From the NCBI RefSeq assembly GCF_003818135.1, contig NZ_RPOH01000116.1, positions 1 to 37,455 on the forward strand: a stretch of 37,455 nucleotides of DNA, read 5' to 3'. The notes below the pieces were generated by a model. The model did not search any database. It saw only the letters and a program-made list of their open reading frames with translations, and had not been told where the DNA came from. Positions 9,011 to 17,018 of this stretch are shown one piece after another. Position numbers and translations under genes: made by a program. Origin of the DNA: Buttiauxella warmboldiae (GTDB lineage Bacteria > Pseudomonadota > Gammaproteobacteria > Enterobacterales > Enterobacteriaceae). The stretch's first letter is position 1. Each line of letters opens with the position of its first letter.

Positions 9011-10000
9011 ATGAAACTGGCAGTGTATAGCACAAAACAGTACGATAAAAAGTATCTGCAGCAGGTTAACAATGAATATGGCTTTGATCTTGAATTTTAT
9101 GACTTCCTGCTAAGCGAGAAAACAGCGAAAACGGCTCACGGCTGTGAAGGGGTCTGCATCTTCGTTAATGACGACGCCAGCCGTCCGGTACTCGAAGAGC
9201 TGAAAAAACAAGGCGTAAAATTTATCGCGCTGCGCTGCGCGGGTTTTAACAACGTTGATCTCGACGCGGCTAAAGAGCTGGGTTTGCCTGTCGTCCGCGT
9301 TCCGGCCTACTCGCCCGAAGCGGTGGCAGAGCATGCCGTGGGCATGATGATGTGCCTGAACCGCCGTATTCACCGCGCCTATCAACGCACCCGCGACGCG
9401 AATTTTTCACTGGAAGGGCTGACCGGTTTTACAATGTTTGGCAAAACCGCGGGCGTGATTGGCACCGGGAAAATTGGTATTGCCGCGCTGAAAATATTAA
9501 AAGGTTTCGGGATGCGCCTGCTGGCGTTTGATCCTTACCCAAGCGCGGCGGCGCTGGAGCTTGGCGTGGAGTATGTCGATTTACCCACGCTGTTTGCACA
9601 CTCAGATGTCATCTCCCTGCACTGCCCGCTAACGCCTGAAAACTACCATTTGCTTAACCGCGCGGCGTTTGAGCAGATGAAAGATGGCGTGATGATTATC
9701 AACACCAGCCGTGGCGGGCTGATTGACTCACAGGCCGCCATCGAGGCCCTGAAAAATCAAAAAATTGGCGCGTTAGGGATGGACGTCTACGAGAACGAGC
9801 GCGATCTGTTCTTTGAAGATAAATCTAATGACGTTATCCAGGATGATGTCTTCCGCCGCCTCTCCGCCTGCCACAACGTGCTGTTTACCGGCCACCAGGC
9901 ATTCCTGACCGCGGAAGCGTTAATCAGCATTTCCCAGACGACGCTGGAAAACCTGCGTCAGTTAGAAAACGGCGAGTCCTGCGTTAACCAGGTTAGCTGA
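9011..10000 (+). CDS. ldhA: D-lactate dehydrogenase (fermentative)
   Basis: This 329-aa enzyme reduces pyruvate to D-lactate with NADH during fermentation. It belongs to the D-isomer-specific 2-hydroxyacid dehydrogenase family and has the same length as E. coli LdhA, with near-identical blocks. The NAD-binding GTGKIG lies near residue 151, the catalytic Arg is in NTSRGGLIDS (about 231-240), and the catalytic His is in FTGHQAF (about 295). A GGAG site lies 9 bp before the ATG. It is monocistronic, with a GC-rich inverted repeat element after its stop. The enteric gene order ydbH-ldhA-hslJ-ydbJ-nifJ supports the call. Confidence 0.98.
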   Translation: MKLAVYSTKQYDKKYLQQVNNEYGFDLEFYDFLLSEKTAKTAHGCEGVCIFVNDDASRPVLEELKKQGVKFIALRCAGFNNVDLDAAKELGLPVVRVPAYSPEAVAEHAVGMMMCLNRRIHRAYQRTRDANFSLEGLTGFTMFGKTAGVIGTGKIGIAALKILKGFGMRLLAFDPYPSAAALELGVEYVDLPTLFAHSDVISLHCPLTPENYHLLNRAAFEQMKDGVMIINTSRGGLIDSQAAIEALKNQKIGALGMDVYENERDLFFEDKSNDVIQDDVFRRLSACHNVLFTGHQAFLTAEALISISQTTLENLRQLENGESCVNQVS

Positions 10001-10013
10001 CTGCGTATTAACG

Positions 10014-10062
10014 CCCTCACCTTAACTCTCTCTCCCTCAGGGAAAAGCAGGGATGAGGGGGG
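10014..10062. repeat. Short GC-rich dispersed repeat copy after ldhA
   Basis: CCCTCACC...TCTCCCTCAGGGA...ATGAGGGG reads as a small imperfect inverted repeat with CCCTCA/TGAGGG ends. It shares the CTCCCTCAGGGA core with the longer element at 32977-33068. Such elements are typical extragenic repeats in Enterobacter-like genomes and may also act as the ldhA terminator. Confidence 0.55.
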
Positions 10063-10150
10063 GCTTTAAGAATATCCTTATAAAAATGAGCTCTAATTTT
10101 GATATAGTGTCGCCAACTCATTGAAGAAACGAATAACTTAGGGAAAAGAG

Positions 10151-10576
10151 ATGAAAAAATTAGCGTCAATTGCTCTGGCTGTCATGGTGCTCGCGGGCTG
10201 TGCGCAACCTGGTGATAAATCGACCCTCACCGCCGGGGATCTGCAACACCACCGCTATGTGCTGCAAAGCGTCGACGGCAAACTGCTGACCGGCATTGAG
10301 CGTATGCCGGAGCTGAGTTTTGGTGAAAACATGCATCTATCAGGCGCGATGTGTAACCGTTTTATGGGGCAGGCTACGCTTGAAGGCAACACGCTGAAAG
10401 CAAAAGGGCTGGGAATGACCATGATGATGTGTGCAGAGCCGCAGCTTAACGGCCTGGATAGCATGATTAACGACATGCTGAGCGCAGGGGCGAAAGTGGA
10501 TTTAGCGCCACAGCAGCTGACGCTCAAAACCAGCCAGCATACCTTAGTTTATAAGCTGGCTGAACTGGTCAACTAA
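10151..10576 (+). CDS. hslJ: HslJ, META-domain lipoprotein (heat-shock inducible)
   Basis: This 141-aa lipoprotein has a signal sequence and lipobox VLAGC (Cys17), then a single META/HslJ domain (about 30-137) including LSFGENMHLSGAMCNRFMG. E. coli HslJ is a heat-inducible outer-membrane lipoprotein linked to novobiocin resistance. GGGAAAAGAG precedes the ATG. Its stop codon overlaps that of the convergent ydbJ by 4 bp. Gene order with ldhA and ydbJ matches E. coli. Confidence 0.95.
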   Translation: MKKLASIALAVMVLAGCAQPGDKSTLTAGDLQHHRYVLQSVDGKLLTGIERMPELSFGENMHLSGAMCNRFMGQATLEGNTLKAKGLGMTMMMCAEPQLNGLDSMINDMLSAGAKVDLAPQQLTLKTSQHTLVYKLAELVN

Positions 10577-10839
10577 TAGGCGCCACATGTTCCGGCGGCA
10601 AGCGCGTTTTCACTACAGCGTTTGCCGTTCGGCATGGCGCACATGCCAATAGCCGAGCCATCCAGCTGCCGAGCCACGCTCAGCGTCCCTCCTACCATGG
10701 CACAACTCGCCTGCCCTTGATTTGACATCGCCGCACGCATACCCGGCGGAACGTGAGCCGCAGTGGCCTGTTGCGGTGGTTCATTACTACATGCCGACAA
10801 TAATATTGCCGCACAACCGGCTAAAAACACAGCGCGCAT
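10573..10839 (-). CDS. ydbJ: YdbJ, DUF333 lipoprotein
   Basis: This 88-aa protein has a signal peptide with lipobox LLSAC (Cys17) and a C-terminal DUF333 domain (about 45-86): CAMVGGTLSVARQLDGS, then GMCAMPNGKRCSENALAAGTC. DUF333 proteins are small Cys-rich lipoproteins of unknown function, sometimes labelled putative haemolysins without support. GGGGAGA lies upstream of the ATG. It is convergent with hslJ (stop codons overlap) and divergent from nifJ, as in E. coli. Confidence 0.93.
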   Translation of the reverse strand: MRAVFLAGCAAILLSACSNEPPQQATAAHVPPGMRAAMSNQGQASCAMVGGTLSVARQLDGSAIGMCAMPNGKRCSENALAAGTCGAY

Positions 10840-11068
10840 GACTCTTCTCCCCCTGAACGTTGCAAAACCCAGGAATCATAAGCGCTGGCGTCCTGTTACG
10901 TCGAGGGTGCAAAGAGATAAAATATGTATGATTTTGCAACGGCGATCGCTTTATTGCGCAAAACATCACCACCCGCCTCTTTTCAGGACCTCAATCAAAG
11001 CGCTATCCAGCACACAAAAGCGAAAATCGCCTTTTGCAGCCTTTGCTAGTATTAACAGACTATTCTTC

Positions 11069-11094
11069 GACTCGCGCAGCCAGGCGGGTCTTTT
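11069..11094 (+). promoter_or_regulatory. Attenuator-like hairpin in the nifJ leader
   Basis: GACTCGC and GCGGGTC form a 7-bp stem (one U-G pair) with an 8-nt loop, followed at once by TTTT. It ends 36 bp before the nifJ start codon. It looks like a short intrinsic terminator inside the leader, or the end of a small transcript from the ydbJ-nifJ gap. Confidence 0.4.
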
Positions 11095-11129
11095 CGCTTG
11101 ATTATTTTGCGCAATGTAAGGGTGTCTTC

Positions 11130-14100
11130 ATGATCACAACCGACGGCAATAGCGCGGTCGCTTCCGTGGCATTTCGCGCCAGTGAAGTCATGGCCATCTA
11201 CCCGATAACGCCCAGCTCCACCATGGCCGAGCTGGCTGATGCCTGGTCCGGGGACCACCGCAAAAACGTGTGGGGCGATACGCCGCGCGTGGTAGAAATG
11301 CAGTCTGAAGCGGGGGCTATTGCCGCGGTGCACGGCGCGTTACAAACCGGGGCGCTCGCGACCTCCTTTACCTCATCGCAGGGTTTACTGCTGATGATCC
11401 CAACGCTCTACAAGCTGGCCGGGCAGCTAACGCCGTTTGTCCTGCATGTAGCCGCACGCACCGTCGCTACCCATGCGCTTTCCATCTTTGGCGATCATTC
11501 GGACGTTATGGCAGTGCGCCAGACCGGCTGCGCCATGCTGTGTGCCAGCAGCGTACAGGAAGCCCAGGACTTCGCGCTGATTTCTCACATCGCCACCCTG
11601 AAAAGCCGGGTGCCGTTTATTCATTTCTTTGATGGCTTTCGCACCTCGCATGAGATCAACAAAATTGTGCCGCTGGCGGACAGCACCCTTCTGCAATTGC
11701 TGCCGCAAAAAGAGATTGATGAACACCGCGCCCGCGCGCTGGATCCTGATCATCCGGTGATCCGCGGGACCTCCGCCAACCCCGATACCTATTTCCAGTC
11801 CCGCGAAGCCAGCAACCTGTGGTATGACGCGGTGAATGAGCACGTTGAACAGGCGATGGACGGCTTTGCCGCCGCCACCGGCCGCAAGTATCGCCCGTTT
11901 GAATACTATGGCCACCCGCAAGCCGAGCGCGTGATTATTCTGATGGGTTCCGCCATCGGCACCTGTGAAGAGGTAGTGGATGAATTACTGACGCGCGGCG
12001 AACAGGTCGGCGTGCTGAAAGTGCGTCTGTTCCGCCCCTTCTGCGCCAATCGTTTACTGGAAGCGCTGCCAGAAAGCGCGCGTCAGATCGCGGTGCTCGA
12101 CCGCACCAAAGAGCCAGGCTCGCTTGCAGAACCGCTCTATCTCGATGTGATGACGTCGGTTGCCGAAGCCTTTAGCCGTGGCGAGCGCGAAACGCTGCCG
12201 CGCGTAATTGGCGGGCGTTACGGTCTGTCATCGAAAGAGTTTGGCCCGGATTGCGTGCTGGCGGTGTTCAACGAACTAACCCAGGCGAAACCGCGCCCGC
12301 GCTTTACGGTGGGGATTTACGACGACGTCACTAATTTATCCCTGCCGCGACCGGAAAACACCCTGCCCAACCGCGCCAGACTCGAAGCGCTGTTTTATGG
12401 CCTGGGCAGCGATGGCAGCGTGTCCGCAACCAAAAACAACATCAAGATTATCGGTAATTCAACGCCGTTTTATACCCAGGGTTATTTCGTCTACGACTCG
12501 AAAAAAGCCGGCGGCCTGACGGTTTCGCATCTGCGCGTCAGCGAACAACCGATTAATTCCACCTACCTGATTGATAAAGCTGATTTCGTTGGCTGCCACC
12601 AGTTGCAGTTTATCGACAAATATCAGATGGCCGAACGCCTGAAACCCGGCGGCATTTTTCTGCTTAACACGCCCTATGGTGCAGAAGAAGTGTGGCACCG
12701 ATTGCCGCAAGAAGTTCAGGCGGTGCTGAACCAGAAAAAAGCGCGTTTCTTCGTGGTCAACGCGGCGAAGATCGCCCGCGAATGCCAGCTTGGAGCGCGT
12801 ATCAACACCGTCATGCAGATGGCGTTCTTCCATCTCACCCACATTCTGCCGGGCGACAGCGCGCTGACTGAGTTGCAAGGTGCGATTGCCAAAAGCTACA
12901 GCAGCAAAGGCCAGGAACTGGTTGAGCGCAACTGGCAGGCGCTGGCGTTAGCGCGTGAATCGCTCGCGGAAGTCACGCTGCAAGAAGTCAACGAAACCAG
13001 TCCGATGCGCCCGCCGGTAGTTTCCGATGCCGCACCGGATTTCGTCAAAACGGTAACCGCCGCCATGCTCGCAGGGCTTGGGGATGCGCTGCCTGTTTCA
13101 GCATTGCCGCCGGACGGCAGCTGGCCGATGGGCACCACGCAGTGGGAAAAACGCAATATCGCTGAACAGATCCCCATCTGGAAACCGGACATCTGTACCC
13201 AGTGTAACCACTGCGTGGCCGCCTGCCCGCATTCGGCGATCCGCGCCAAAGTGGTGGTGCCGGACGCGATGGCAAACGCTCCTGCCGCGCTGCAATCGCT
13301 GGATGTGAAATCCCGCGATATGCGTGGGCAGAAATACGTGTTGCAAGTGGCACCGGAAGATTGCACCGGCTGTAATTTGTGCGTGGAAGTGTGTCCGGCG
13401 AAAGACCGCCAGAACCCAGAAATCAAGGCCATCAATATGATGTCGCGCCTTGAACACGTTGAAGAAGAGAAACAGAACTACGATTTCTTCCTCCAGCTGC
13501 CGGAAATGGATCGCACCAGCCTCGAGCGCATCGACATCCGAACTTCGCAGCTGCTCCAGCCGCTGTTTGAATATTCCGGCGCATGTTCCGGCTGTGGTGA
13601 AACGCCGTACATTAAATTACTGACGCAGCTGTATGGCGACCGCATGCTGATTGCCAACGCCACCGGCTGTTCATCAATTTACGGCGGTAACCTGCCCTCA
13701 ACGCCCTACACCACCGACGCCTTTGGTCGCGGCCCGGCGTGGGCCAACTCGCTATTTGAAGACAACGCCGAGTTTGGCCTGGGATTCCGCTTAACCGTCG
13801 ATCAGCACCGCGCCCGCGTGATGCGTCTGGTGGATAAATTTGCTGACCAACTGCCCGCCGAACTTAATGAGCAGCTTCACGCGCAAGCCACACCAGAAGT
13901 ACGCCGAGAACAAGTTGCGGCACTACGCCAGCATCTGGCTGATATCGACGACCCGGATGCGCGCCAGCTAATGACCGACGCCGATGCAATGGTGGATAAA
14001 TCAATCTGGCTGATTGGCGGCGACGGCTGGGCGTATGACATCGGTTTTGGCGGGCTGGATCACGTATTAAGCCTGACCGAAAACGTCAATATCCTGGTGC

Positions 14101-14660
14101 TGGATACGCAATGCTATTCCAATACGGGCGGCCAGGCCTCGAAAGCAACGCCGTTGGGCGCGGTGACCAAATTCGGCGAGCACGGCAAGCGTAAAGCACG
14201 CAAAGATCTCGGCGTCAGCATGATGATGTACGGGCATGTTTATGTGGCGCAGATTTCGCTTGGCGCGCAGCTAAACCAGACGGTGAAAGCGATTCAGGAA
14301 GCGGAAGCCTATCCCGGGCCGTCGTTGATTATCGCCTACAGCCCTTGCGAAGAGCACGGCTATGACCTGGCGTTAAGCCATGATCAGATGCGCCAGCTCA
14401 CCGCCACCGGTTTCTGGCCGCTGTACCGCTTCGACCCGCGTCGTGCCGATGAAGGGAAACTGCCGCTGGCTCTGGACTCGCGCCCGCCGTCTGATGCGCT
14501 GGCCGATACGCTGATGAAAGAGCAGCGTTTCCGCCGCCTGAATGCGCAGCAGCCGGAAGTCGCCGAGCAACTGTGGAAAGAGGCCGCCGTCGATTTGCAA
14601 AAACGCTACGATTTCCTGGCACAAATGGCCGGGAAAGCGGAAAAAGCTGATAGCGATTAA
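11130..14660 (+). CDS. nifJ: Pyruvate:flavodoxin/ferredoxin oxidoreductase
   Basis: This 1176-aa single-chain enzyme (E. coli YdbK orthologue) oxidises pyruvate and CoA to acetyl-CoA and CO2, reducing flavodoxin or ferredoxin. An N-terminal pyrimidine-binding domain (YPITPSSTMAE) and the CoA domain are followed by two ferredoxin-type 4Fe-4S motifs: CTQCNHCVAACP at about 689 and CTGCNLCVEVCP at about 745. A third cluster Cys pair is in CSGCGETP (about 819). The thiamine-diphosphate motif starts at GGDGWAYDIGFGG (about 964). The start is placed at MITTDGNSAV, which matches the family and has AAGGG upstream; an upstream in-frame ATG would add 32 unconserved residues. In a non-diazotroph context it serves anaerobic or oxidative-stress metabolism. 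No nif genes are near. Confidence 0.97.
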   Translation: MITTDGNSAVASVAFRASEVMAIYPITPSSTMAELADAWSGDHRKNVWGDTPRVVEMQSEAGAIAAVHGALQTGALATSFTSSQGLLLMIPTLYKLAGQLTPFVLHVAARTVATHALSIFGDHSDVMAVRQTGCAMLCASSVQEAQDFALISHIATLKSRVPFIHFFDGFRTSHEINKIVPLADSTLLQLLPQKEIDEHRARALDPDHPVIRGTSANPDTYFQSREASNLWYDAVNEHVEQAMDGFAAATGRKYRPFEYYGHPQAERVIILMGSAIGTCEEVVDELLTRGEQVGVLKVRLFRPFCANRLLEALPESARQIAVLDRTKEPGSLAEPLYLDVMTSVAEAFSRGERETLPRVIGGRYGLSSKEFGPDCVLAVFNELTQAKPRPRFTVGIYDDVTNLSLPRPENTLPNRARLEALFYGLGSDGSVSATKNNIKIIGNSTPFYTQGYFVYDSKKAGGLTVSHLRVSEQPINSTYLIDKADFVGCHQLQFIDKYQMAERLKPGGIFLLNTPYGAEEVWHRLPQEVQAVLNQKKARFFVVNAAKIARECQLGARINTVMQMAFFHLTHILPGDSALTELQGAIAKSYSSKGQELVERNWQALALARESLAEVTLQEVNETSPMRPPVVSDAAPDFVKTVTAAMLAGLGDALPVSALPPDGSWPMGTTQWEKRNIAEQIPIWKPDICTQCNHCVAACPHSAIRAKVVVPDAMANAPAALQSLDVKSRDMRGQKYVLQVAPEDCTGCNLCVEVCPAKDRQNPEIKAINMMSRLEHVEEEKQNYDFFLQLPEMDRTSLERIDIRTSQLLQPLFEYSGACSGCGETPYIKLLTQLYGDRMLIANATGCSSIYGGNLPSTPYTTDAFGRGPAWANSLFEDNAEFGLGFRLTVDQHRARVMRLVDKFADQLPAELNEQLHAQATPEVRREQVAALRQHLADIDDPDARQLMTDADAMVDKSIWLIGGDGWAYDIGFGGLDHVLSLTENVNILVLDTQCYSNTGGQASKATPLGAVTKFGEHGKRKARKDLGVSMMMYGHVYVAQISLGAQLNQTVKAIQEAEAYPGPSLIIAYSPCEEHGYDLALSHDQMRQLTATGFWPLYRFDPRRADEGKLPLALDSRPPSDALADTLMKEQRFRRLNAQQPEVAEQLWKEAAVDLQKRYDFLAQMAGKAEKADSD

Positions 14661-14668
14661 CCGCTAAA

Positions 14669-14702
14669 CTTCACGCTCATCAGTCATCTGGTGAGCGTGA
14701 AG
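14669..14702. terminator. Strong hairpin after nifJ, no T-run
   Basis: CTTCACGCTCA and TGAGCGTGAAG form a perfect 11-bp stem, and the loop can extend it (CAG/CTG around TCAT). It starts 8 bp after the nifJ stop codon. There is no T-run on either strand, so it could be a weak terminator or an RNA-stabilising 3' structure. Confidence 0.5.
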
Positions 14703-14725
14703 CTTCTGTCAGATAAACTTCAAAA

Positions 14726-14744
14726 CAATATTTCAATAATATTG
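14726..14744. promoter_or_regulatory. Inverted repeat upstream of the secreted hydrolase
   Basis: CAATATT and AATATTG are perfect 7-bp arms separated by 5 nt, about 90-110 bp upstream of the hydrolase start. The AT-rich palindrome could be an operator or part of the promoter. Confidence 0.3.
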
Positions 14745-14834
14745 CGCCACTGATTCATAAATGAGCACTCCATCCCTTTTCTGAGATTAACGGTATGTTA
14801 TATCTGCGTTAATTACGCTAAAAAAGGAAAGGTT

Positions 14835-15788
14835 ATGTCAGGTCGTTCCCTGCTCGCTACATCCATTTTACTGTCCATGAGCGGTGCCGCATTCGCGCTG
14901 CCTGAATTTCCTGTCTGGCCGCAAGGTGAAGCGCCTGGCGCTAAAAACAGCCCAGTGCGGGAAGAAACCGTTGACCGGCGTAAAGACGGCGGCCTTGCTG
15001 ACCGAGCCGTCACGGGGATCCGCACGCCCACCATCACCGCATATTTACCGAAGAAACCCAATGGCATTGCGCTGCTGGTCACGCCTGGCGGCTCCTATCA
15101 GCGCGTGGTGCTGGATAAAGAAGGCAGCGACCTGGCGCCCATTTTCAACGCTCAAGGCTACACTCTGTTTGTAATGACATACCGGATGCCCGCGGACGGA
15201 CATGCAGAAGGCGCCGACGCCTCACTGGCGGATGCACAGCGGGCAATACGAACGCTGAAAGCCGACGCGAATAAGTGGAAAATCGACCCACAGCGCATCG
15301 GGGTACTGGGATTTTCAGCGGGCGGTCATGTGGCGGCAAGCCTTGCCACGCGCTATAACGAAACCGTTTATCCGGCTCGCGACGCGGTAGACCAAATCAG
15401 CGCGCGCCCGGATTTCCTGGCGTTGATGTATCCGGTCATTACCATGCAGGAAAACATCGCCCATCCAGGTTCGCGCAAGGCATTAATTGGCGAGCAGCCA
15501 CCGGCCGGGCAAATTAAGAAATATTCCCCGGAGATGAATGTAACAGAACAAACTCCGCCGACCTTTATCGTTCACGCGGTGGATGATCCTTCGGTGCCGG
15601 TTGATAACAGTCTCGTGATGTTTAACGCGCTGCGTGCCCACCATGTGCCAGTGGAAATGCATCTTTTTGAGCACGGTAAACATGGTTTTGGCATTCGTGG
15701 CGCAGCTGGGTTACCTGCCGCCAGCTGGCCAGAATTGCTGATGAACTGGGTTGAAGCTTTGCCCACTTCCGGGGTAAAGGGTGGATAA
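14835..15788 (+). CDS. Secreted alpha/beta hydrolase (BD-FAE/acetylxylan-esterase-like)
   Basis: This 317-aa protein has a signal peptide (about residues 1-21, ending AFA-LP), so it is likely periplasmic or exported. The alpha/beta-hydrolase fold shows the oxyanion region TPGGSY (about 83-88), the nucleophile elbow GFSAGGH (Ser161), the acid AVDDPSVPV (Asp250 or Asp251) and the His in EHGKHGFG (His283). This arrangement fits carbohydrate or hydroxycinnamate esterases of the BD-FAE/Axe1-like group, which remove acyl groups from plant polysaccharides or oligosaccharides. The exact substrate is not shown. It is monocistronic with AGGAAAGG before the ATG and convergent with yncE. The context of plant-sugar cassettes nearby is suggestive only. 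Confidence 0.85.
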   Translation: MSGRSLLATSILLSMSGAAFALPEFPVWPQGEAPGAKNSPVREETVDRRKDGGLADRAVTGIRTPTITAYLPKKPNGIALLVTPGGSYQRVVLDKEGSDLAPIFNAQGYTLFVMTYRMPADGHAEGADASLADAQRAIRTLKADANKWKIDPQRIGVLGFSAGGHVAASLATRYNETVYPARDAVDQISARPDFLALMYPVITMQENIAHPGSRKALIGEQPPAGQIKKYSPEMNVTEQTPPTFIVHAVDDPSVPVDNSLVMFNALRAHHVPVEMHLFEHGKHGFGIRGAAGLPAASWPELLMNWVEALPTSGVKGG

Positions 15789-15810
15789 CACCACCCCGAG
15801 TTTTTTTGTC

Positions 15811-15845
15811 TGTCGGGTAAGCTCCGCGCCGCCCGACAATTTTTG
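15811..15845. terminator. Bidirectional terminator between hydrolase and yncE
   Basis: TGTCGGG/CCCGACA form a 7-bp stem with a 14-nt GC-rich loop. A T-run follows on the plus strand (ATTTTTG), and on the minus strand the arm is followed by GACAAAAAAAC, i.e. A on that strand, with T7 at 15801-15807 on the plus strand preceding it. It serves the convergent pair, most clearly the plus-strand hydrolase gene. Confidence 0.65.
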
Positions 15846-15849
15846 AATC

Positions 15850-16911
15850 TTACTTAAAGCTAATACGCACGATATCATCCGGGCTGGCTGGCTCTTTTTC
15901 ACGGCTGCCCGGCTGTTTCACGCTGACAAACAGCTGCTGCCCGTCAGGCGACAGTGCGAGGCTGTTTGGCAATGCCGGCGTGTCGATGGTTTCCAGCACC
16001 TTGTAGCTTTTCGCATCAATCACGCTGACTTTACCGGCTTTACGGTGCGTCACATAAATCTCATTACGCACCGGGTTAAACAGCACATCCAGACCCAGCG
16101 GCACATCCACTTTGCTCAGCACTTTGCTGGTTTTGGTATCCACAACCAGCAGCTGCGGTGTCTTAGAATCGCTGACGAACGCGCGGTTATTTGCACTATC
16201 CAGTGCAATATTCAGATAAAAATGCTCGCCTTCGGTTTCCAGCTTAGTACGCGAGACAACTTTGTCCGTTTTGCTGTCGATAACGATAAATTCGTTGTCA
16301 GCGTTGGTCATGTAAATGCGTGATGCTTGCGCATCAATCGCCAGTCCCGTCGCCATTTTACCGAGATCTTTAATGGTATCGCGCAGCGTTAACGAGTCAC
16401 CGTTAATGACCCACAGCACGCTGGATTCACCCAATCCGCTCATATACAGCGTATTGGTTGCTTCATTCACCACTAGCTGGCGCGGCATTAGCGGACGCGT
16501 GGTTTCAGTGCGTTTAGTTTCATCCACCACCAGCGTCTTAATCACCTCACCCGTTTTGCTGTTAAGCGCCGTCACCGCGCTGCTGGTGGTGTTGCCGAGA
16601 AACAAAGTGCCAGTGGTTTTGTTGAGCGCCACACCGAACGGTTTCAGGTTGTTATGGATCGCCTGAGTCACTTCGAGCGTTGCCGGATCAAGCCGATAAA
16701 CCACCCCGCCTTTGTCCATTTTACGGCTCTGGGACGTAGCAACATACAGCGCAGATTGATCCGCACTGTATGCCATTTCATACACACCTTTGCCAACGGG
16801 TTTTCTTTCCACCGTGAATGAGGCATCAGCAAACAGAGAAGTGGAAAACAGCAGGCTGGAAAGCATTAGCGCGGGCAACACAGATAAACGGGTTTGTGGT
16901 AAAGCAGACAT
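15850..16911 (-). CDS. yncE: YncE, iron-repressed periplasmic beta-propeller protein
   Basis: This 353-aa exported protein has a signal peptide (about residues 1-29, cleavage near LFA-DA) and a seven-bladed YVTN/NHL-type beta-propeller. Repeated VIDxKTxKV-like strands are visible (VIDSKTDKV, VVDTKTSKV, VIDAKSYKV). E. coli YncE has the same length, is exported, binds DNA in vitro and is repressed by Fur; its physiological function is unresolved. The start at MSALPQ gives a proper signal peptide and has AGGA upstream; the longer frame to 16977 would cross a palindrome and lacks support. A perfect 7-1-7 Fur box lies 70-84 bp upstream. Confidence 0.93.
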   Translation of the reverse strand: MSALPQTRLSVLPALMLSSLLFSTSLFADASFTVERKPVGKGVYEMAYSADQSALYVATSQSRKMDKGGVVYRLDPATLEVTQAIHNNLKPFGVALNKTTGTLFLGNTTSSAVTALNSKTGEVIKTLVVDETKRTETTRPLMPRQLVVNEATNTLYMSGLGESSVLWVINGDSLTLRDTIKDLGKMATGLAIDAQASRIYMTNADNEFIVIDSKTDKVVSRTKLETEGEHFYLNIALDSANNRAFVSDSKTPQLLVVDTKTSKVLSKVDVPLGLDVLFNPVRNEIYVTHRKAGKVSVIDAKSYKVLETIDTPALPNSLALSPDGQQLFVSVKQPGSREKEPASPDDIVRISFK

Positions 16912-16939
16912 AAATATCCTTATCAACAGCAGGTGGATA

Positions 16940-16968
16940 TCTTTAGCTAACAGAACGTTAGCTAAAGA
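16940..16968. promoter_or_regulatory. Perfect 12-bp inverted repeat in the yncE leader
   Basis: TCTTTAGCTAAC and GTTAGCTAAAGA are perfect arms around the 5-nt spacer AGAAC. It lies between the Fur box and the yncE ribosome-binding site, and 50 bp or more past the aldA stop. No T-run follows on the minus strand. It may be an operator, an mRNA stem-loop, or both. Confidence 0.55.
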
Positions 16969-16980
16969 CCGGAGCAATGT

Positions 16981-16995
16981 TGATAATTATTATCA
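16981..16995. promoter_or_regulatory. Fur box upstream of yncE
   Basis: TGATAAT-T-ATTATCA is a perfect match to the 7-1-7 Fur consensus. It sits 70-84 bp upstream of the yncE start codon, which fits the known Fur repression of yncE in E. coli. Confidence 0.85.
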
Positions 16996-17018
16996 TTTAT
17001 AAATGAGAAAGTAAATCA

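Noticed and set aside
11034-11129. Upstream in-frame start for nifJ
   Set aside because: The added 32 residues are not conserved and cover the leader hairpin; MITTDGN is the family N-terminus and has AAGGG upstream.
12896-13435. 179-aa minus-strand frame in nifJ
   Set aside because: It is antisense to the ferredoxin-domain coding part of nifJ, with Cys/Ser runs produced by the opposite strand.
11130-14660. Part of a nitrogen-fixation cluster
   Set aside because: No other nif gene is present and the surroundings match the E. coli ydbK locus.
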